A stretch of 25,370 bases of DNA from CBFGTV01 sp965652145 (GCA_965652145.1 CBFGTV010000050.1:1-25370); one strand, 5' to 3'; shown: positions 7,612-16,630, counted from the stretch's first letter. Notes: generated by a model not told the origin, from the letters alone. Translations and numbers: made by a program.

Positions 7612-8238
7612 ATGCCCAAACAAACCTTTTTTAATTTACCGGAGTTAAAGCAAAGTGTTCTGATTGAAGCTGCTAAAAAGGAATTTTCTAGGGCTCCGCT
7701 GCATGAAGCCTGTATTTCAAATATTATTAGATATGCTGAAATTTCTCGGGGAAGCTTTTATCAATATTTTAATGATAAAGAAGATTTATTCTTTTTTGTT
7801 TTAAATGATTTTGTAAAGGATATTCACCATCAGTTGTTGGTGAATTTAAAGGATCAAAAAGGTGATTTACTGGCTGCCTTTATTGAAACCTACATTTACT
7901 TATACCAATGTTTCATTGAAAATGAAAATCGATTTTTTTTGAAAAATGCCTTTCTCAATATGAATCATAAAATTCAATGTGCTTTTTTCCCGAATTCTAT
8001 GAAGGAATCAAAGGAAATATTGAATGAGTTGGTTGATTGGTCAAGGCTAAGTATCACAACAAATCAGGAGCTTATTTACGTTATGCGAATTATGATGGTC
8101 GTTACAGTTCATAATGTCATTCATAGCTTTACCCAGGAAAAGACCATGGATGAAGCCTTAAAAATATATATGGTTGAGTTAAATTTAATAGCAAGGGGTA
8201 TCTGTAAAGAAGAAGTGATAAATGCATCGGGAGGCTAA
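7612..8238 (+). CDS. TetR/AcrR family regulator upstream of the giant activase
   Basis: This 208-residue regulator has an N-terminal helix-turn-helix at about 32-53 (ACISNIIRYAEISRGSFYQYF followed by NDKEDLFFFVL). A C-terminal helical domain of unknown ligand follows. ATG 7612 is chosen because TTGGAGGAG lies just upstream; an upstream in-frame TTG would put that ribosome binding site inside the gene. The dyad in its promoter suggests autorepression. The giant activase gene begins 88 nt after its stop with no terminator between, so they are probably one operon and the regulator probably controls it. An acyl-CoA or fatty-acid-like ligand would fit the partner, but that is a guess. Confidence 0.85.
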   Translation: MPKQTFFNLPELKQSVLIEAAKKEFSRAPLHEACISNIIRYAEISRGSFYQYFNDKEDLFFFVLNDFVKDIHHQLLVNLKDQKGDLLAAFIETYIYLYQCFIENENRFFLKNAFLNMNHKIQCAFFPNSMKESKEILNELVDWSRLSITTNQELIYVMRIMMVVTVHNVIHSFTQEKTMDEALKIYMVELNLIARGICKEEVINASGG

Positions 8239-8326
8239 TAAAAATAGTAAGGGAAAAGACAAATAAATTTTTAAAATTATGTTTTGAAAAACTAGTTGAA
8301 TTGTGAACAATAATGGAGGAATAAAT

Positions 8327-11300
8327 ATGAGCCAATTATTACATGTTGGTATAGATGTTGGTTCGACAACTGTTAAGGTTGTTGTGTTGAATCATTATAT
8401 GAATGTTGTTTTTAGTAAATATCAACGACACCTATCTGACATAAAAAGAACTGTAGAAGCACTTTTAATGGAAGCCTATTTAAAATTTAAGAGCCAGGAG
8501 ATTACCTTAACCATAACAGGCTCCGGGGGGATTTCCATTGCCAGTAATTTAGATGTAAGCTTTGTTCAAGAAGTGATAGCCGGAACAAAGGCAATTCAAA
8601 AAATGTACCCTGAAACCGATGTGGCCATTGAATTGGGTGGAGAAGATGCTAAGATTACTTACTTTACCGGTGGCCTAGACCAGAGAATGAATGGTACCTG
8701 TGCCGGTGGAACCGGTTCCTTTATCGATCAAATGGCGACACTTCTTAAAACCGATGCTCAGGGCTTAAACGAGCTTGCCAAGGGCTATAAAACAATTTAT
8801 CCTATTGCTGCCAGATGCGGTGTGTTTGCCAAGACAGATGTTCAACCCCTCTTAAATGAAGGAGCTGCAAAAGAAGACATTGCCGCATCAGTATTTCAAT
8901 CTGTTGTCATTCAGACAATCAGTGGACTAGCCTGCGGCAAGCCAATTAAGGGAAATGTGGCCTTTTTAGGGGGCCCCTTATATTTTCTTTCAGAGTTAAG
9001 AAAGCGCTTTATTGAAACCCTTGAATTAAGCGAAGATCAGGTAATCTTTCCTGAAAACTCCCAGTTGTTCATTGCCGTTGGTGCCGCCTTAGCCTCTGTC
9101 AATGAAAAACCCGTATCCTTCAGCAGCCTGGTAAAAAGGCTAGAAGCCTTAAGAAATACATCTATTGAAGAATCAGAACGGCTAGACCCGTTATTTAGGG
9201 ATGAAGGGGAGCTCAAAGAATTTCAGGAAAGACATCGGCGTCATGCTGTTAAAAGAAGAGAATTGGAAAGCTATGAAGGTAAATGCTATTTAGGGATTGA
9301 TGCAGGCTCCACCACCACCAAAGCCGCTCTGATTGATGAAGAAGGCGCTGTATTATATACCTTTTATGGCAGTAACGAAGGAAGTCCGTTAAAGTCTACC
9401 CTGAGGGTTTTAACCGAGTTATATGGTCAAATGCCCCCAGGGGCTAAGCTGGTGAATGCTGCCGTCACCGGTTATGGAGAAGGATTGTTGAAGACCGGAT
9501 TAAAGGTAGATATAGGGGAAATTGAGACGGTAGCCCACTATAAAGCAGCAGAGTTCTTTTGTCCAGGGGTAGATTTTATTCTCGATATTGGCGGACAGGA
9601 CATGAAATGCCTACGCATTAAGAATGGGGTCATCGATAGTATTCTTTTGAATGAGGCTTGTTCATCGGGATGCGGCTCTTTTCTGGAAACCTTCGCCCAT
9701 TCCCTGGGGATGCCGATTACTGACTTTGCCAGGGAGGCATTATTAGCCCAGAAGCCAGTGGATTTGGGCTCGAGATGCACTGTGTTTATGAATTCCAGGG
9801 TTAAGCAATCACAAAAAGAGGGGGCTTCCGTAGGAGAAATTTCAGCGGGACTGGCCTACTCTGTTATCAAGAATGCCCTGTTTAAAGTAATTAAATTACG
9901 CAACCCCCAGGAGATCGGAGAGAGGGTAGTAGTACAGGGAGGAACCTTTTACAACGATGCCGCCCTTAGAAGCTTTGAGCTTTTATCTGGTAAAGAGGTT
10001 ATCCGCCCGGATATAGCCGGTATTATGGGGGCCTTTGGAGCTGCCCTCATTGCCAGGGAAAGATACCAGGTGGGCCATGAAACCACCCTTTTAAAGGAAG
10101 ATGAAATTCAAAATCTTATGGTAAAGACCACCATGACCAGATGTGGCCTATGCCCCAACAATTGTCTGTTAACCATAAATCGCTTTGGCAGCGGTGAAAG
10201 ATTTATTTCAGGTAATCGCTGCGAACGGGGGGCAGGGAAATCAAAGGCCCATCAGGAGCTTCCCAATTTGTATGATTATAAATATAAACGAACCTTTGAC
10301 TATGAGCCTATCAAGGAAGAGGCAGCAGCAAGGGGAAAAATCGGAATTCCTCGGGTATTGAACCAGTACGAAAATTACCCCTTCTGGTTTACCTTTTTTT
10401 CAGAACTGGGTTTTTCTGTAGAGCTTTCAGAAAGGTCCTCTAAGGCGGTATATGAAAAGGGAATTGAAACCATTCCGTCTGAATCTGTATGTTATCCCGG
10501 AAAGCTAGTTCATGGTCATATTATGAGTCTGGTGGAAAAGGGGATTAAAACCATCTTTTATCCATGTATTATACATGAGAAAAAGGAACAGCAGCAGGCT
10601 GACAATCATTATAACTGTCCTATTGTAACCTCTTATCCTGAGGTAATTAAAAACAATGTTGATGTCTTAAGGGAGCAGAATATTACCTTGCTGAAGCCTT
10701 TTCTACCCTTCCATCATAAAGGGCGTCTGGCCGAAAGGCTCTTTGAAGAGCTAAAGGCCTTCCAGGTTAGCAGGGAAGAAATCTTTCAGGCTGTTGAAAA
10801 GGCATGGCAGGAACAGGAACGCTATAAAAGGGATATTGAGAAAAAGGGAGAAGAGACCCTTCAATATATTAAAGAAAAGGGTATAAAGGGAATTGTGCTG
10901 GCAGGAAGGCCCTACCATGTTGACCCTGAAATTAATCATGGTATACCGGAACTGATTAACAGCCTGGGAATGGCCGTTTTAACAGAGGATTCCGTGGCCC
11001 ATTTAGGAACTGTTAGCAGACCCATTAGGGTTGTTGACCAGTGGGCCTATCATTCAAGGCTTTATGCAGCCGCCAGCTTTGTAGCCAAGGAAGGTCAGTT
11101 GGAGCTGGTTCAATTAAACTCCTTTGGGTGTGGGCTGGATGCTGTAACAACAGATCAGGTGGAGGATATACTGGATATTTATTCTAAAATATACACTGTG
11201 TTAAAAATCGACGAGGGAAACAATCTGGGAGCTGTTAGAATCAGACTCCGTTCTCTGAAGGCAGCCGTTTTGGAACGGGAAAAGCAAGGGCTGGTAAAAA

Positions 11301-12631
11301 TTAAACCCAAGGAAAATAAATATAAGAAAATTACCTTTACCAAGGAAATGAGGAAGAATCACACCATTTTGGTACCGGAAATGTCGCCCATCCATTTTCA
11401 GTTTTTGCAGGAGGCATTCCGTAATGCTAGCTATAATTTAGTTGTGCTGCCTTCAAAGGATAAAAAGGCAGTGGAGGAAGGACTAAAATACGTGAATAAT
11501 GATGCCTGCTATCCGGCTATTATTGCCCTGGGACAATTAATTGAAGCCTTAAAGTCGGGGAAATATGATATAAACAATACCACCGTTATGATTAGTCAGA
11601 CCGGAGGGGGCTGCAGGGCCACAAATTATATAGGCTTTCTGCGAAAGGCCCTGGTAGACGCAGGTTTTTCCAATGTGCCAGTGCTATCCTTAAATGCCCT
11701 GGGATTGGAAAAAAATCCAGGTTTTAAAATCACATTGAAGCTGCTTGATCGGGCTATGATGGCCTTAGTTTATGGCGATTTACTAATGCGGGTGCTTTAT
11801 CGGGTAAGACCCTATGAGAAGGTGAAGGGGTCTGCCGACGAGTTATATGAAAAATGGGTGAAAATCTGTAAAAGCTCCTTAGCCTCTGGTAGTAAGAAAA
11901 CCTTTAAAAATAATATTAGGGCGATAGTAAATGACTTTGAAAGGTTTGAGATAACCGATAAAGTTAAGCCCAAAGTGGGACTGGTGGGCGAAATTCTGGT
12001 TAAGTTCCATCCTACGGCCAATAACGACATTATTCAAATTATTGAAGATGAAGGGGCAGAAGCAGTTGTACCGGATTTAACAGATTTCATCTTGTATTGT
12101 GTTGTGAACTCAGAATTTAATTACCGTTATCTGGCGGGTACTAGAAAGTCAATGCTGACATCAAAGGCAATTATCTCAATTATTGAATTATATCGCAAGG
12201 TTTATCGAGATACCATTGCCCAAAGCACCAGATTCAGCCCTGTAAAGTCCATCTATGAAATTGCCGAGGGGGCTGCCACCGTTCTTTCACTGGGAAATCA
12301 AACGGGTGAAGGCTGGTTCCTGACTGGGGAAATGGTGGAATTAATCGAAGGAGGCGTCAAAAATATTGTGTGTATGCAGCCCTTTGCATGCCTGCCCAAT
12401 CATGTGACTGGAAAGGGTATGATGAAGGAATTAAAACGGGTTTACCCCGGCACCAATATTGTTGCCATCGATTATGACCCAGGGGCCAGTGAGGTAAATC
12501 AGTTAAACCGAATCAAGCTAATGCTCTCGACTGCCTTTGAAAATCTTAACAATACCCAGAATACGTCAGAAGAGCAAAAATCTGACGAAGTCTTTGAAGA
12601 GACCCTAAGTAAAAGTATCGGTGCTTATTAG
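8327..12631 (+). CDS. Giant 2-hydroxyacyl-CoA dehydratase activase-type protein (two BadF/HgdC ATPase domains, DUF2229, HgdB-like half)
   Basis: This 1434-residue protein joins what are normally separate proteins. ASKHA ATPase/activase domain 1 (about 1-265) has GIDVGSTTVK, GTCAGGTGSF (C125) and ARCGVF (C164). Domain 2 (about 318-580) repeats this with GIDAGSTTTK, EACSSGCGSF (C445, C449) and SRCTVF (C484). These Cys match those that bridge the [4Fe-4S] cluster at the HgdC dimer interface, so an intramolecular pseudodimer is possible. A DUF2229-like region follows with CGLCPNNC (C606, C609, C613), C632 and YPGKLVHGH near C722. The C-terminal half resembles the double-cubane/HgdB reductase families (GRPYHVDPEINHG, FGCGLDAVTTDQ, NDACYPA, GGGCRATNY, QPFACLPNHVTGKG). 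The family uses ATP to drive a low-potential electron onto an Fe-S reductase; the substrate here is unknown. ATG 8327 follows TGGAGGA; an earlier in-frame GTG lacks a ribosome binding site. Confidence 0.85.
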   Translation: MSQLLHVGIDVGSTTVKVVVLNHYMNVVFSKYQRHLSDIKRTVEALLMEAYLKFKSQEITLTITGSGGISIASNLDVSFVQEVIAGTKAIQKMYPETDVAIELGGEDAKITYFTGGLDQRMNGTCAGGTGSFIDQMATLLKTDAQGLNELAKGYKTIYPIAARCGVFAKTDVQPLLNEGAAKEDIAASVFQSVVIQTISGLACGKPIKGNVAFLGGPLYFLSELRKRFIETLELSEDQVIFPENSQLFIAVGAALASVNEKPVSFSSLVKRLEALRNTSIEESERLDPLFRDEGELKEFQERHRRHAVKRRELESYEGKCYLGIDAGSTTTKAALIDEEGAVLYTFYGSNEGSPLKSTLRVLTELYGQMPPGAKLVNAAVTGYGEGLLKTGLKVDIGEIETVAHYKAAEFFCPGVDFILDIGGQDMKCLRIKNGVIDSILLNEACSSGCGSFLETFAHSLGMPITDFAREALLAQKPVDLGSRCTVFMNSRVKQSQKEGASVGEISAGLAYSVIKNALFKVIKLRNPQEIGERVVVQGGTFYNDAALRSFELLSGKEVIRPDIAGIMGAFGAALIARERYQVGHETTLLKEDEIQNLMVKTTMTRCGLCPNNCLLTINRFGSGERFISGNRCERGAGKSKAHQELPNLYDYKYKRTFDYEPIKEEAAARGKIGIPRVLNQYENYPFWFTFFSELGFSVELSERSSKAVYEKGIETIPSESVCYPGKLVHGHIMSLVEKGIKTIFYPCIIHEKKEQQQADNHYNCPIVTSYPEVIKNNVDVLREQNITLLKPFLPFHHKGRLAERLFEELKAFQVSREEIFQAVEKAWQEQERYKRDIEKKGEETLQYIKEKGIKGIVLAGRPYHVDPEINHGIPELINSLGMAVLTEDSVAHLGTVSRPIRVVDQWAYHSRLYAAASFVAKEGQLELVQLNSFGCGLDAVTTDQVEDILDIYSKIYTVLKIDEGNNLGAVRIRLRSLKAAVLEREKQGLVKIKPKENKYKKITFTKEMRKNHTILVPEMSPIHFQFLQEAFRNASYNLVVLPSKDKKAVEEGLKYVNNDACYPAIIALGQLIEALKSGKYDINNTTVMISQTGGGCRATNYIGFLRKALVDAGFSNVPVLSLNALGLEKNPGFKITLKLLDRAMMALVYGDLLMRVLYRVRPYEKVKGSADELYEKWVKICKSSLASGSKKTFKNNIRAIVNDFERFEITDKVKPKVGLVGEILVKFHPTANNDIIQIIEDEGAEAVVPDLTDFILYCVVNSEFNYRYLAGTRKSMLTSKAIISIIELYRKVYRDTIAQSTRFSPVKSIYEIAEGAATVLSLGNQTGEGWFLTGEMVELIEGGVKNIVCMQPFACLPNHVTGKGMMKELKRVYPGTNIVAIDYDPGASEVNQLNRIKLMLSTAFENLNNTQNTSEEQKSDEVFEETLSKSIGAY

Positions 12632-12637
12632 AGAGAC

Positions 12638-12672
12638 AAAAATAAGGCGGCAGAATGTCGCCTTATTTTTTT
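12638..12672 (+). terminator. Intrinsic terminator of the activase operon
   Basis: A 12-bp stem (12638-12649 with 12659-12670) ends in a T run immediately after the giant gene. Confidence 0.88.
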
Positions 12673-12733
12673 ACATCCTTTTATCTGTGCGATAAATTTC
12701 CTTGCTAGGTAACTCTAACTTCCTTCAATATTA

Positions 12734-12742
12734 TGGTATAAT
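12734..12742 (+). promoter_or_regulatory. Extended -10 promoter of the BsuPI-domain gene
   Basis: TGG-TATAAT at 12734-12742 lies about 65 nt before the gene. I see no good -35 at the usual distance. Confidence 0.45.
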
Positions 12743-12809
12743 TGTGAAAAACCGTTCTTTATCTCATCATTTAATCAAATACTAAAGTTCCAGAAGGAGG
12801 AATTTGAAA

Positions 12810-13427
12810 GTGGAGCCTTTGAAAGATTGGATGAAATGGTTTGTTTTGATTGTAAGCCTTGTCTTGGGTGTAAGTCCCGGTATGGAACAAGAAAGGAAGA
12901 TCACCCCTGTATTTGATGAGTCCATTAAGGTAGATGACCAGGCCATTGCCCTAGAGCCAGCTCGGACAGTGGAGCTTACCCCAGAGCTTATGGAAAAATG
13001 GGGGCTCGAAGGTAAAAAAGCCAAAGAAGCAATCCAAGGCTTTTTTAAGACAACAATGGAGCTGGAGGAAGAAAATGAAGTAATTAAGATTAACTTTTTC
13101 TTTGAAAATATCTCTTGCGAGGAACAACAGCTTTATTTCAGTTCAGGACAAAAATTTGATATTTTTATTCATAATGAAGCTGGAAATGAGGTCTATCGCT
13201 ATTCAAAACATTATGCCTTTACTCAGGCCCTGATTGATGTCACCTTACAGCCGGGAGAAGTCATTAACTTTTTATATCCATGGGATTACCAGGACGATGA
13301 AGGGAATCCCGTTACCTCTGGAAAATATACCATTACGGTTAAGATGATCATCAATTATAAAAAAGGTGGTATGATCCATCCCGCCGATTTGATGGCAGAG
13401 AGGACGATTTATTATGAAATTGAATAA
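12810..13427 (+). CDS. Membrane-anchored or secreted BsuPI-domain protein
   Basis: The 205-residue product has an N-terminal hydrophobic segment (WMKWFVLIVSLVLGV) that could be a signal peptide or anchor. After an acidic linker, a BsuPI-like domain covers about 95-180. It has the family pattern of a sgQkFDifi strand, a G-NEVYRYS turn, FTQAL, LQPGE, a conserved W in YPWDYQDDEGNPV and SGKYTITV. BsuPI was named after a Bacillus subtilis intracellular proteinase inhibitor, but many family members are extracellular proteins of unknown function, so inhibition of a protease is not claimed. The start is taken as GTG 12810, 9 nt after AAGGAGG; TTG 12804 is only 3 nt from it. No cysteine lipobox is present. 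Confidence 0.7.
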   Translation: MEPLKDWMKWFVLIVSLVLGVSPGMEQERKITPVFDESIKVDDQAIALEPARTVELTPELMEKWGLEGKKAKEAIQGFFKTTMELEEENEVIKINFFFENISCEEQQLYFSSGQKFDIFIHNEAGNEVYRYSKHYAFTQALIDVTLQPGEVINFLYPWDYQDDEGNPVTSGKYTITVKMIINYKKGGMIHPADLMAERTIYYEIE

Positions 13428-13456
13428 AGTCTATACCATAAACATAGTACAATAAA

Positions 13457-13487
13457 AAATCATCTATCGAACTTAGATAGATGATTT
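13457..13487 (-). terminator. Terminator between converging genes
   Basis: A 12-bp stem (13457-13468 with 13476-13487) is followed by TTTT on the minus strand, ending the cis-prenyltransferase transcript. On the plus strand there is no T run, so it may serve the other gene only weakly. Confidence 0.8.
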
Positions 13488-13516
13488 CGTCAATGAAAAC
13501 CCTGTTTCATAAGGGA

Positions 13517-14149
13517 TTACCCCCCCAGGGTTACATCACAATTTTGATACCAATTTAAGGCTTCATGAAGGTGGGCTTGATTAAAATTTGGCCAATAATC
13601 ATCGATTACATAAAAATCAGCATAGACAGATTGAGCCGGTAAAAAACCGCTGAGACGCCTTCGACCTCCCCATCTGATGATTAAGTCAATTCGAGGAATT
13701 TCTTCAGAGGCCAGGGTTTTACCCTTCATTAGATTTTTTAAGTCCCATTCCCAGTCGTAATTTACTAAAAAATTGATGTTAATTAACCCACGGCCAAAGG
13801 ATACCCGTTTATTGGCATACTTTTTTAACTCCGGGGGAAAGGCCTTGGAATCGGTATTGCCAATAACCAATAGATTTGCATCTCTACCGCTGAGAAGCTC
13901 CACAGCTTCGATACATGCACGGGTAAAGGCTTCCCGCTGACTTAATTCTCGTTTATTGTTATCCTTTGTAAATCCGTAGAAGGTTGCCTCCTTGATTCCA
14001 TATTCAAGCATCATTTCATAGAGCTGAAAGCCTGGCGAAACACCATGCTTATAGCCGTCCCTTTTTTCATAACCGTTTTCTGTAGCCCATCTTCTGTTTC
14101 CATCAGGTATAATACCAATGTGGGCAGGTATTCGACGAAAAGGTTTCAT
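13517..14149 (-). CDS. Atypical cis-prenyltransferase (UppS-like)
   Basis: The 210-residue protein clearly belongs to the undecaprenyl diphosphate synthase family, which condenses isopentenyl diphosphate in cis. It has HIGIIPDGNRRWA (D16 matches catalytic Asp26 of E. coli), YGFTKDN in place of the SSENW loop, and IIRWGGRRRLSGF then SVYADFY and YWPNF. It departs from classical enzymes: the Mg-binding Glu of the GGExR motif (E. coli Glu213) is Arg163, NYGGR is NYDWE, and the conserved C-terminal RRFGG is not kept. At 210 residues it is shorter than the usual 240-255, mainly internally. It is probably not the housekeeping UppS; a short-chain or altered-specificity prenyltransferase or a non-catalytic homologue is more likely. 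AAGGAGG precedes the ATG. It is monocistronic and away from cdsA/dxr genes. Confidence 0.75.
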   Translation of the reverse strand: MKPFRRIPAHIGIIPDGNRRWATENGYEKRDGYKHGVSPGFQLYEMMLEYGIKEATFYGFTKDNNKRELSQREAFTRACIEAVELLSGRDANLLVIGNTDSKAFPPELKKYANKRVSFGRGLININFLVNYDWEWDLKNLMKGKTLASEEIPRIDLIIRWGGRRRLSGFLPAQSVYADFYVIDDYWPNFNQAHLHEALNWYQNCDVTLGG

Positions 14150-14302
14150 CGTTGGATGCCTCCTTTTTAAATTAAACTTAAAATGTAGTAACTATCTTAT
14201 ATTTTGTCCAATTATGAGAAAATTTTTCATACATGGGTAAGTTTTAACAAAAATAAATTAAAACACTCCACTATAACACCAGGCTTTAATGAAATACTAT
14301 TA

Positions 14303-14308
14303 TATAAT
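14303..14308 (+). promoter_or_regulatory. -10 element upstream of merR-like gene
   Basis: TATAAT at 14303-14308 lies 22 nt before the ATG. No clear -35 at 17 bp; MerR-type promoters often have longer spacers, but I cannot define one here. Confidence 0.35.
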
Positions 14309-14330
14309 TAAAAATAGGGGGAGTTAAAAA

Positions 14331-15071
14331 ATGAATAGTTATAAAACAGCAGAGGTCGCAAGAATAATTGGAATACATCCGAACACGGTTCGCCTTTACG
14401 AGAAATTGGGTCTTATTCCAAAGCCTGAACGTCAAGCAAATGGTTACCGGGATTTTAGGGATTTTCATATAGAACAATTCAGGCTTGCCCGTATAGCCTT
14501 TGAAATAGAAGTAATGCAAAATGGTTTGCGAAAAAAGATTGTTGAAATGGTTAAGACATCTGCAAAGGGGGATTTCGATAGTGCCCTTGAGCTTACATAT
14601 GAATATTTGTTACAAGTGCAGCAAGAAAGAAAAAATTCAGAAGAGGCAATAGAAATAGTGAAGGAGCTTCTAGCTAGTGAACCACAAAAAGATATGCTGT
14701 TGCTCAAAAGAAAAGAAGCTTCCCAATATCTGAAAATCTCAATGGATACCCTCAGAAATTGGGAAATGAACGGTCTATTGTCTATAAAACGTAAAGAGAA
14801 TGGCTATCGTATTTATACATCCGATGATATTCGTCGTTTAAAAGTTATTCGAGCACTCCGATGTGCAAATTATTCACTTGAATCTATTTTGCGTATGCTA
14901 AATGAACTGTCGACGAATCCAAAGACCAATATAAAAAAAGTACTTGATACACCTAAAGGAAATGAAAATATTATTTCTGTATGTGATCAATTAATAAGCT
15001 CCCTAAAGAAGGCAGAAGGCAATGCCAGGATAATGATAAGCATGCTTCAGGATATGAAAACTAAATTCTAA
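14331..15071 (+). CDS. MerR family regulator with two MerR DNA-binding domains
   Basis: The 246-residue protein carries two winged helix-turn-helix MerR domains. The first (about 4-70) has KTAEVARIIGIHPNTVRLYEKLGLIPK and GYRDF; the second (about 123-192) has KRKEASQYLKISMDTLRNWEMNGLL and NGYRIYTSDDIRRL. A helical linker (about 70-120) and a helical tail surround the second. Usual MerR activators have one such domain and form dimers, so a pseudo-dimer within one chain is possible. No cysteine pattern for metal sensing is seen. It lies directly upstream of an ABC-2 exporter pair in the same direction, so it probably regulates them in response to a drug-like compound. The ribosome binding site is GGGGGAG. 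Confidence 0.85.
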   Translation: MNSYKTAEVARIIGIHPNTVRLYEKLGLIPKPERQANGYRDFRDFHIEQFRLARIAFEIEVMQNGLRKKIVEMVKTSAKGDFDSALELTYEYLLQVQQERKNSEEAIEIVKELLASEPQKDMLLLKRKEASQYLKISMDTLRNWEMNGLLSIKRKENGYRIYTSDDIRRLKVIRALRCANYSLESILRMLNELSTNPKTNIKKVLDTPKGNENIISVCDQLISSLKKAEGNARIMISMLQDMKTKF

Positions 15072-15088
15072 TAAACCCTATACTTTAA

Positions 15089-15121
15089 CACCAACCTTGT
15101 TGTTGGTGCTATTCTTTTTTT
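15089..15121 (+). terminator. Weak terminator or attenuator between merR and ABC genes
   Basis: CACCAAC (15089-15095) pairs with GTTGGTG (15102-15108), followed by CTATTCTTTTTTT. The stem is short, so partial read-through into the ABC genes is plausible. Confidence 0.6.
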
Positions 15122-15154
15122 GTAGAAAATACTAAGAGATAAGGAGGAAATCAC

Positions 15155-15901
15155 ATGGAAGATGTAATTAGTGTAGGGCAGCTATATAAATCTTATAACG
15201 GGCTGCCCGCAGTGGAAAATGTGAGCATATCAGTGAAACGAGGTACGGTATTTGGTTTGCTCGGTGCCAATGGTGCCGGAAAAAGTACAACAATAGAGTG
15301 TATTTTAGGTACAAAAAAACCCGACATGGGAACTGTATCCATTTTGGGAATGAATCCATTAACGGCAAGAAAAAAACTATTTGAAAGGGTAGGAGTCCAG
15401 TTTCAGGAAGCAAATTATCAGGAAAAAATAACCGTAGAAGAGCTATGCAGTGTTACTGAATCCCTTTACAAGGTGACAACTAATTATCAGAGCTTATTAA
15501 AGCAATTCGGGATTTCCGATAAAAGTAAAAGTTTTGTCAGTGAGCTTTCAGGAGGGCAAAAGCAACGGCTTTTTATTGTTCTTGCCCTTATTCCGAACCC
15601 TGAGGTGGTTTTTTTAGATGAATTAACAACAGGGCTTGACCCGAAAGCCAGGCGTGATGTTTGGAAAAGCCTTTCTAATTTGAAAGCAAGGGGACTGACG
15701 ATTTTTTTAACCTCCCATTATATGGATGAAATTGAAGCCCTGTGTGACACCATCTGCATATTGAAAAAAGGAAAAATTGTGTTTTATGGAACTGTTAATG
15801 AAGCAATTGCTGCAAGCCAATGCGATAAGTTTGAGGACGCTTATCTTTGGTTTACGAAGGAGGAGGGTAATAATAATGAAAACATTTCGGACAATGCTTA
15901 A
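15155..15901 (+). CDS. ABC-2 type exporter, ATP-binding subunit
   Basis: This 248-residue ATPase has Walker A GANGAGKST (37-45), signature LSGGQKQR (131-138), Walker B VVFLDE (151-156) and the switch His in TSHYMDE (H188). The fold and length match the DrrA/CcmA-type subunits of ABC-2 exporters that remove antibiotics or other hydrophobic compounds. AAGGAGG is well placed before the ATG. Its last 26 nt overlap the permease gene start, indicating translational coupling. Control by the upstream double-domain MerR protein is inferred from order. The substrate cannot be told from sequence. Confidence 0.9.
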   Translation: MEDVISVGQLYKSYNGLPAVENVSISVKRGTVFGLLGANGAGKSTTIECILGTKKPDMGTVSILGMNPLTARKKLFERVGVQFQEANYQEKITVEELCSVTESLYKVTTNYQSLLKQFGISDKSKSFVSELSGGQKQRLFIVLALIPNPEVVFLDELTTGLDPKARRDVWKSLSNLKARGLTIFLTSHYMDEIEALCDTICILKKGKIVFYGTVNEAIAASQCDKFEDAYLWFTKEEGNNNENISDNA

Positions 15902-16619
15902 AACTGAGTTGAGATTATCCTTAAGGGGAATGGATATGTTTATTTTTGCAATTTGTATGCCCTTGGTAGTCTTGATCATTCTAGGTATAATATACGGAAA
16001 CAAGCCTGCCTTTGAGGGCGCGGAATATACTTTTTTGCAGCAATCCTTCGGTGCCCTTGCAACAATCTCAATTTGTGCAGGCGGTGTCATGGGTCTTCCT
16101 TTAGTCGTATCAGACTATCGCAGTAAGAAAATACTGAAACGCTTTAAAGTAACTCCCGTTACTCCAGCCATGATTTTAATCGTGCAGGTGGTGATCTATG
16201 CCATCTATGCCCTGGCTTCACTGGCGCTTGTTTATATGACGGCAACAATCTTCTTCAATTATCAATTGGCTGGCTCCTGGCTTCACTTCCTGATGGGGTA
16301 TTTTTTAGTAATGATCTCTATGTTCAGTATGGGTATGATGGTAGGCGGTATTGTTCCTAATACAAAAATGGTAGGTGTTGTTGCCAGTTTACTGTATTTC
16401 CCCATGCTGATTTTCTCGGGTGCAACTTTACCCTATGAGATTATGCCCGCAGCACTTCAAAGAATAGCTGATATTCTTCCACTGACACAGGGGATCAAAA
16501 TTCTAAAGGCCGCTTCCCTTGGATTGCCGACAGAGGGTGTTTTCCTGTCATTTATCCTAATGGTTGCCCTTTCAGTAATCTGTATAGGTGTTTCTATCAA
16601 ATTTTTTAAGTGGGAGTAG
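15876..16619 (+). CDS. ABC-2 type exporter, permease subunit
   Basis: The 247-residue protein has about six hydrophobic segments and the ABC-2 pattern: an N-terminal cytoplasmic start, a first membrane helix (FIFAICMPLVVLIILGIIYG), an extracellular loop, and a late motif LLYFPMLIFSGATLPYEIMP followed by LPLTQGIK. It pairs with the ATPase encoded upstream. ATG 15876 is chosen because GGAGGAGGG lies just upstream, inside the ATPase gene; a longer in-frame reading from 15777 lies entirely within the ATPase gene and has no ribosome binding site. Confidence 0.88.
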   Translation: MKTFRTMLKTELRLSLRGMDMFIFAICMPLVVLIILGIIYGNKPAFEGAEYTFLQQSFGALATISICAGGVMGLPLVVSDYRSKKILKRFKVTPVTPAMILIVQVVIYAIYALASLALVYMTATIFFNYQLAGSWLHFLMGYFLVMISMFSMGMMVGGIVPNTKMVGVVASLLYFPMLIFSGATLPYEIMPAALQRIADILPLTQGIKILKAASLGLPTEGVFLSFILMVALSVICIGVSIKFFKWE

Positions 16620-16630
16620 CTTCAGAAGAC

